From Thermoplasmata archaeon (GTDB taxonomy: Archaea; Thermoplasmatota; Thermoplasmata; SG8-5; JAGLSY01): a stretch of DNA of 9,485 nucleotides. Both the position numbers and the translations under genes were made by a program. Positions within the stretch are counted from its first letter, which is position 1, and every line of letters begins with the position of its first letter. The notes below the pieces were generated by a model. That model had not been told where the DNA came from, did not search any database, and saw only the letters and a program-made list of their open reading frames with translations. Positions 6,401 through 9,485 of the stretch are shown one piece after another. Location: positions 1 through 9,485 of the forward strand of contig JAGLQE010000082.1 in assembly GCA_023137005.1 (NCBI GenBank). Direction: 5' to 3'.

Positions 6401-7506
6401 TGCCTGAAATTCGCATTACGAATTTAAAGAAGGCCTTCGGAGACCTGGTGGCCATTGATGACCTTACCATCGATGTCAAGGACGGTGAATATCTGACCAT
6501 CCTTGGTCCCACGGGTGCGGGAAAGACCACATTATTGCGTTTGATCGCTGGATTAACAGAGCAAACATCTGGCAGTATATTCATTGACGGTGAATGTGTG
6601 GATGACCTGCCGCCTGAGAGAAGGAAGGTCGCTTTCCTCAGCCAGTCCTATTCATTATTCCCCCACATGGATGTGTGGGAGAACACCACCTTCGGCCCTA
6701 TAGCCCGAGGTTGGGATCCCGAGCAGGTGGAGATCGTCGGCCGCGAGATGCTGGAGATGGTCCATCTTTACGAGAGAAAGGATGCCTTGCCCAGAGAACT
6801 GAGTGGTGGGATGCAGCAGAGGAATGCCCTGGCACGCGCACTTTCCGCGGATGCGAAGATACTCCTTCTGGACGAACCACTTCGCGCACTGGATGCCCGC
6901 CTGCGCCTAGACCTAAGGCATGAATTAAAGAAATTATCCAAGGACATGGGAATGACCGCCATCCATGTAACTCATGATCAAGAAGAAGCTCTCACCATAT
7001 CCGATAGGATACTCGTATTGCGGGATGGAAGGATCATTCAGTCTGGAACACCGAAGGAGATATTCAATGAGCCATCAGGGCCTTTCATTCATCATTTCGT
7101 GGGAGAGGCGAACTTCGTAAGTGGGGTCCTGAAAGCCGTTGAGGGTGATAGGGCGGTCATTACGGGAGATGATGGCCAGGATTATCATACTCAGGCAACT
7201 GGCATCAAGCCTGGGAGCCGAGTGGTCACGGGCATCAAGACCGAATTCACGCTCATGACCAAGGATAGATGGGGAGTGGATATCAATAATTTCACTGGCC
7301 AGATCGAGAGAATATTATTCCTGGGCAGGTTCTCGGACTTTGAAGTGAAGCTTGACAGCGGCCAGATGATACATGCTAGACTTCCAGGATATCAGGCCAC
7401 GAAGTTCAGAGCCGGAGACAGGGTGAATATTCATTATTCTCCAGAAAGAATGCTGGTGTTCCCAGAGCCTGATGGCGGGCTGAAAAAAGAACTGGAGATG
7501 GTATAA
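6400..7506 (+). CDS. ABC transporter ATP-binding protein 1 (MalK/PotA/FbpC type with TOBE domain)
   Basis: A 368-residue cytoplasmic ATPase that drives the adjacent permease. Visible motifs are Walker A GPTGAGKTT (36-44), Q-loop Gln82, signature LSGGMQQR (134-141), Walker B ILLLDEP (154-160), the D-loop region LRALDA (161-166) and H-loop His192 in HVTHDQEEA. Residues about 235-360 form a C-terminal TOBE-type beta domain, usual for importers of sugars, polyamines, iron and oxyanions. Two small oddities: Arg162 replaces the serine normally before ALD in the D-loop, and the TOBE region has GIKTEF where the second ATPase has AVRPENL. The start is fixed by GGAGGTGAT 5 bases upstream and by the TGATG overlap. 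The stop (TAATG) overlaps another short ORF. It is the same length as the next ATPase, with all motifs at the same residue numbers. Confidence 0.92.
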   Translation: MPEIRITNLKKAFGDLVAIDDLTIDVKDGEYLTILGPTGAGKTTLLRLIAGLTEQTSGSIFIDGECVDDLPPERRKVAFLSQSYSLFPHMDVWENTTFGPIARGWDPEQVEIVGREMLEMVHLYERKDALPRELSGGMQQRNALARALSADAKILLLDEPLRALDARLRLDLRHELKKLSKDMGMTAIHVTHDQEEALTISDRILVLRDGRIIQSGTPKEIFNEPSGPFIHHFVGEANFVSGVLKAVEGDRAVITGDDGQDYHTQATGIKPGSRVVTGIKTEFTLMTKDRWGVDINNFTGQIERILFLGRFSDFEVKLDSGQMIHARLPGYQATKFRAGDRVNIHYSPERMLVFPEPDGGLKKELEMV

Positions 7507-7541
7507 TGGTGACAGGAGGTGAGATCCAATGCCAGAAATAA
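7506..7541 (+). other. Short ORF overlapping the start of the second ATPase gene
   Basis: An ATG sharing one base with the TAA of the first ATPase (TAATG) opens an 11-codon frame, MVTGGEIQCQK, whose codons GGA GGT GAG make the SD of the second ATPase. It runs 13 bases into that gene in another frame. The design resembles mini-ORF 3, but it has no repeat signature and may be chance. Confidence 0.3.
7515..7522 (+). promoter_or_regulatory. SD of the second ATPase gene
   Basis: GGAGGTGA, 6 bases before the ATG at 7529. It matches the SD and first codons of the first ATPase gene (AGGAGGTGA ... ATGCC-GAAAT), suggesting that the start region was duplicated with the gene. Confidence 0.8.
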
Positions 7542-8635
7542 CAATGAAGAACATAACCAAGCGTTTCGGCAAGGTCACCGCGTGTGAGGACATAGACCTC
7601 ACCATCAAAGAGGGAGAGTATGTCACGGTGCTTGGCCCATCTGGTTGTGGCAAGACCACCCTTGTGAAAATTCTTTCAGGAATATGGGAACCCACAGATG
7701 GGGATTGCTTCATTGACGGGAAGAAGGTAACTGGCATACCCACTTTCGAGCGCGATCTGGGTTATATCTTCCAGAATATCGCATTATTCCCACATATGAC
7801 CGTGTGGCAGAACACTTCCTACGCTCCCATCGTGAAGGACCGGGGCCAGGAGGTCATCGAATCAACCACCACCGAGAATCTTGAATTGGTCAATCTACTC
7901 CAGAGAAAGGGCTTCAAACCCTTCGAGCTCAGCGGAGGGGAACAGCAGAAGGCTGGCATAGCCCGGGCATTGTGCTCTGGTTCCAAATTACTCATACTGG
8001 ATGAGCCTCTTTCCGCACTGGATGCTCGTGTCCGGCTGGATCTCAGATATGATATCAAGCGCCTTGTGAAGAGTAAAGGGCTTACGGCCATCCATGTCAC
8101 CCATGACCAGGAAGAGGCCATGTCCATCTCCGATCGAATTGTTCTAATGAGGGCCGGAAGGATAGTCGAGGTCAATACACCCGAGAACCTTTACAATAAT
8201 CCGAAGAACCTCTTCACAGCTAATTTCATCGGGGAGGCCAGCTTCATTGAGGGGCGGATCGTGGAGAATGATGATGAAGGCAATTGCTGCACCATGAAGG
8301 CGAGGAACGGTCACAAGCTGAAGATCAAGAATGACAGGTGTATGATGAAAGGAGCTGGTGTGGTCATCGCAGTCCGTCCGGAAAACCTTTTCATATCCCG
8401 GGAGGCGGAGAAAAATTCCATACCCGGAGTGATAGAGGAGAAGATATTCATGGGCTCCTTCATGAGATACCGTATAATGATGGCCACGGATGATCTTGTC
8501 CAAGTGGAGATCGCAGAGGCTGTTGACAAAACCTTTAATATCGGGGACAATGTTAATGTAATATTCAGATCAGAGAAATTACTGGTCTATCCAAGACCAA
8601 AAGAAGGATTACAGGAGGTGCTTAGCCTTGAGTGA
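7529..8635 (+). CDS. ABC transporter ATP-binding protein 2 (TOBE domain), paralogue of the first
   Basis: A 368-residue ATPase with Walker A GPSGCGKTT (36-44), Q-loop Gln82, signature LSGGEQQK (134-141), Walker B LLILDEP (154-160), the standard D-loop LSALDA and H-loop His192. The TOBE region (about 235-360) includes AVRPENLFIS (281-290), the usual RPE motif of MalK-type proteins. It has the same length and motif positions as the upstream ATPase, which points to a tandem duplication followed by divergence. With a single fused permease, the likely complex is one permease chain plus one copy of each ATPase. All catalytic residues are present, so both sites could be active. SD and spacing support the ATG at 7529. 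The last 8 bases overlap the TTG start of the DUF47 gene. Confidence 0.92.
   Translation: MPEITMKNITKRFGKVTACEDIDLTIKEGEYVTVLGPSGCGKTTLVKILSGIWEPTDGDCFIDGKKVTGIPTFERDLGYIFQNIALFPHMTVWQNTSYAPIVKDRGQEVIESTTTENLELVNLLQRKGFKPFELSGGEQQKAGIARALCSGSKLLILDEPLSALDARVRLDLRYDIKRLVKSKGLTAIHVTHDQEEAMSISDRIVLMRAGRIVEVNTPENLYNNPKNLFTANFIGEASFIEGRIVENDDEGNCCTMKARNGHKLKIKNDRCMMKGAGVVIAVRPENLFISREAEKNSIPGVIEEKIFMGSFMRYRIMMATDDLVQVEIAEAVDKTFNIGDNVNVIFRSEKLLVYPRPKEGLQEVLSLE
8614..8620 (+). promoter_or_regulatory. SD selecting a TTG start for the DUF47 gene
   Basis: GGAGGTG lies 7 bases before TTG 8628-8630, inside the end of the second ATPase gene. It decides the start, as no in-frame ATG occurs nearby until residue 19. 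Confidence 0.7.
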
Positions 8636-9299
8636 AGAAAAATACGCCAATTGGTTTGCCAGGAGAAGGGAAGAGAATGTCATGGATGGAGTGAAGGAAC
8701 ATATCTTACAGATAGTGGATACCTGTGATGAGTTGAATAGAGCCATCACGGCCATCACGGCCAAGGACGAGGAAAAGGCAATACAGGCGATAGAGAGGCT
8801 TAATCTTAATGAGAAAGCAGCGGATAATATTGAAGTATCACTCAATGAGCAACTGACCACGGGCAGTCTTCCATCAAAAGAGAGAGAAGACCTGATGCAC
8901 CTGGTCCGGAGAATGGATGGGATAGCCGATTGGACAAAGTCTGCCGCGAGAAATATCGAGGTTCTCATTGAGGCCGAGATAGAGGTCCCAGAAAAAATAT
9001 GGAAGTACTATGGAGTATTAGCTGGCAGGGTCTTCGGGGCAGCCAAGGAAGTGAAGCTGTGTATTGATTTTCTGGGAGAAGATGATGACCAGTTCAAGGT
9101 TCACAAGGATAATGTCGAGAGGATCGAACATGAGATCGATGACCTCTATTTCAAGATAAAGAAGAAGATACTATTATCGGACATTGACCCGAGGTTGATA
9201 TTCATTCTCAGGGACATCGTGCATGCGCTGGAGAATGCGGCGGACTCTTGTAAGGCCGCGGCAGACCTGATGCAGATCATCCTGGTGGCGCACAAGTAA
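8628..9299 (+). CDS. DUF47 / PhoU-like protein
   Basis: A 223-residue, all-helical, highly charged cytoplasmic protein of the DUF47 (PhoU_div) family. PhoU-like E-x3-D metal-site patterns are visible: EKAAD (62-66), RRMDGIADWTKSAARN (94-109), ERIEHEIDDLY (164-174), and RDIVHALENAADSCKAAAD (195-213). The length is usual for the family. Known relatives mostly accompany PiT phosphate transporters, and PhoU itself restrains the Pst ABC phosphate importer. Here the protein is encoded directly after two ABC ATPases with an 8-base overlap, so it probably regulates this transporter, either by binding the ATPases or the permease. It starts at a TTG with a strong SD. A 9-bp repeat (GCCATCACG, twice near 8746) encodes AITAIT. 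Family assignment is confident; its role with this ABC system is inferred. Confidence 0.88.
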   Translation: MSEEKYANWFARRREENVMDGVKEHILQIVDTCDELNRAITAITAKDEEKAIQAIERLNLNEKAADNIEVSLNEQLTTGSLPSKEREDLMHLVRRMDGIADWTKSAARNIEVLIEAEIEVPEKIWKYYGVLAGRVFGAAKEVKLCIDFLGEDDDQFKVHKDNVERIEHEIDDLYFKIKKKILLSDIDPRLIFILRDIVHALENAADSCKAAADLMQIILVAHK

Positions 9300-9485
9300 T
9301 ACCCATTCAAACAGAGTCCTAGTTCATATTGATGTCCCAACATGGCGGGGGGTCAAACTCTCTACAATGGGGGTGGTGGGAGCGATAATTGAACAAAACA
9401 ATGTACTAGCAAGGCAGAGAATCAGTGAACATGCCCCGCCTGAAGAAAATTGTGGCCCCAGTTACCGGGTGGCCATATTTTCGAA
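9300..9485. other. Region after the operon with no confident gene
   Basis: These 186 bases hold G-rich runs (9347-9352, 9369-9373, 9378-9380) and a 7-base inverted pair GGCGGGG (9344-9350) / CCCCGCC (9434-9440) about 83 bases apart. No T-run terminator is evident after the DUF47 stop. An open frame from ATG 9431 (MPRLKKIVAPVTGWPYFR) reaches the window end, as does a GTG start at 9425, but 18 codons are too few to support a gene. It could be the start of a plus-strand CDS beyond the window. Confidence 0.4.

Noticed and set aside
8746..8763. 9-bp direct repeat in the DUF47 gene
   Set aside because: Two copies only, in frame, encoding Ala-Ile-Thr twice inside a helix; a local coding duplication with no sign of wider structure.
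9347..9380. G-rich runs as a possible G-quadruplex
   Set aside because: Only three separate runs of three or more Gs, with a long 16-base loop between the first two; not a convincing quadruplex pattern.
9344..9440. Inverted pair GGCGGGG/CCCCGCC as a possible mobile-element end
   Set aside because: Only 7 bases, 83 bases apart, with no transposase frame or target duplication nearby.

Overview
The window is most likely archaeal and probably from the Thermoplasmatota or a neighbouring euryarchaeal lineage. The evidence is a diphthamide-synthesis enzyme (Dph6 type), TATA boxes at a fixed distance before start codons, a KaiC/RadA-type ATPase, and Shine-Dalgarno (SD) sequences matching GGAGGTGAT. 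The lineage is an inference from gene style; no rRNA or marker gene is present.

Positions 1-1085 hold two minus-strand genes: the N-terminal 63 codons of a KaiC-like ATPase with an odd Walker A loop, and a 252-residue winged-helix regulator. Reading the other way from 1188 is dph6, followed by a lactate-permease-family transporter (1991-3535). A minus-strand membrane protein of the YdjM/DUF4184 kind (3559-4122) converges on the permease, and a strong hairpin lies across the permease stop codon.

Positions 4292-9299 look like one operon on the plus strand. It encodes a two-in-one ABC permease (two fused transmembrane halves, with a roughly 130-residue extracytoplasmic insert in the first half), two collinear 368-residue ABC ATPases, and a PhoU-like DUF47 protein. 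No substrate-binding protein is encoded here. The likely assembly is one permease chain plus an ATPase heterodimer, modulated by the DUF47 protein. The substrate cannot be read from the sequence; an oxyanion (phosphate, sulfate, molybdate or tungstate type) is the leading guess.

The most unusual feature lies between the permease and the first ATPase (6264-6400). A 41-bp unit is repeated so that the permease stop, three tiny ORFs (13, 13 and 11 codons) and the ATPase start form an unbroken chain of one-base stop/start overlaps (TAATG, TAATG, TAATG, TGATG). Each start is preceded by GGTGAT with exactly 5 bases between. The first two peptides look like the first residues of the ATPase joined to the last residues of the permease, so the array appears to be a duplicated gene junction.

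The isolated genes have TATA-like boxes centred about 26-30 bases before their start codons, which suggests leaderless mRNAs. The internal operon genes use strong SD sites. The last 186 bases hold no confident gene.
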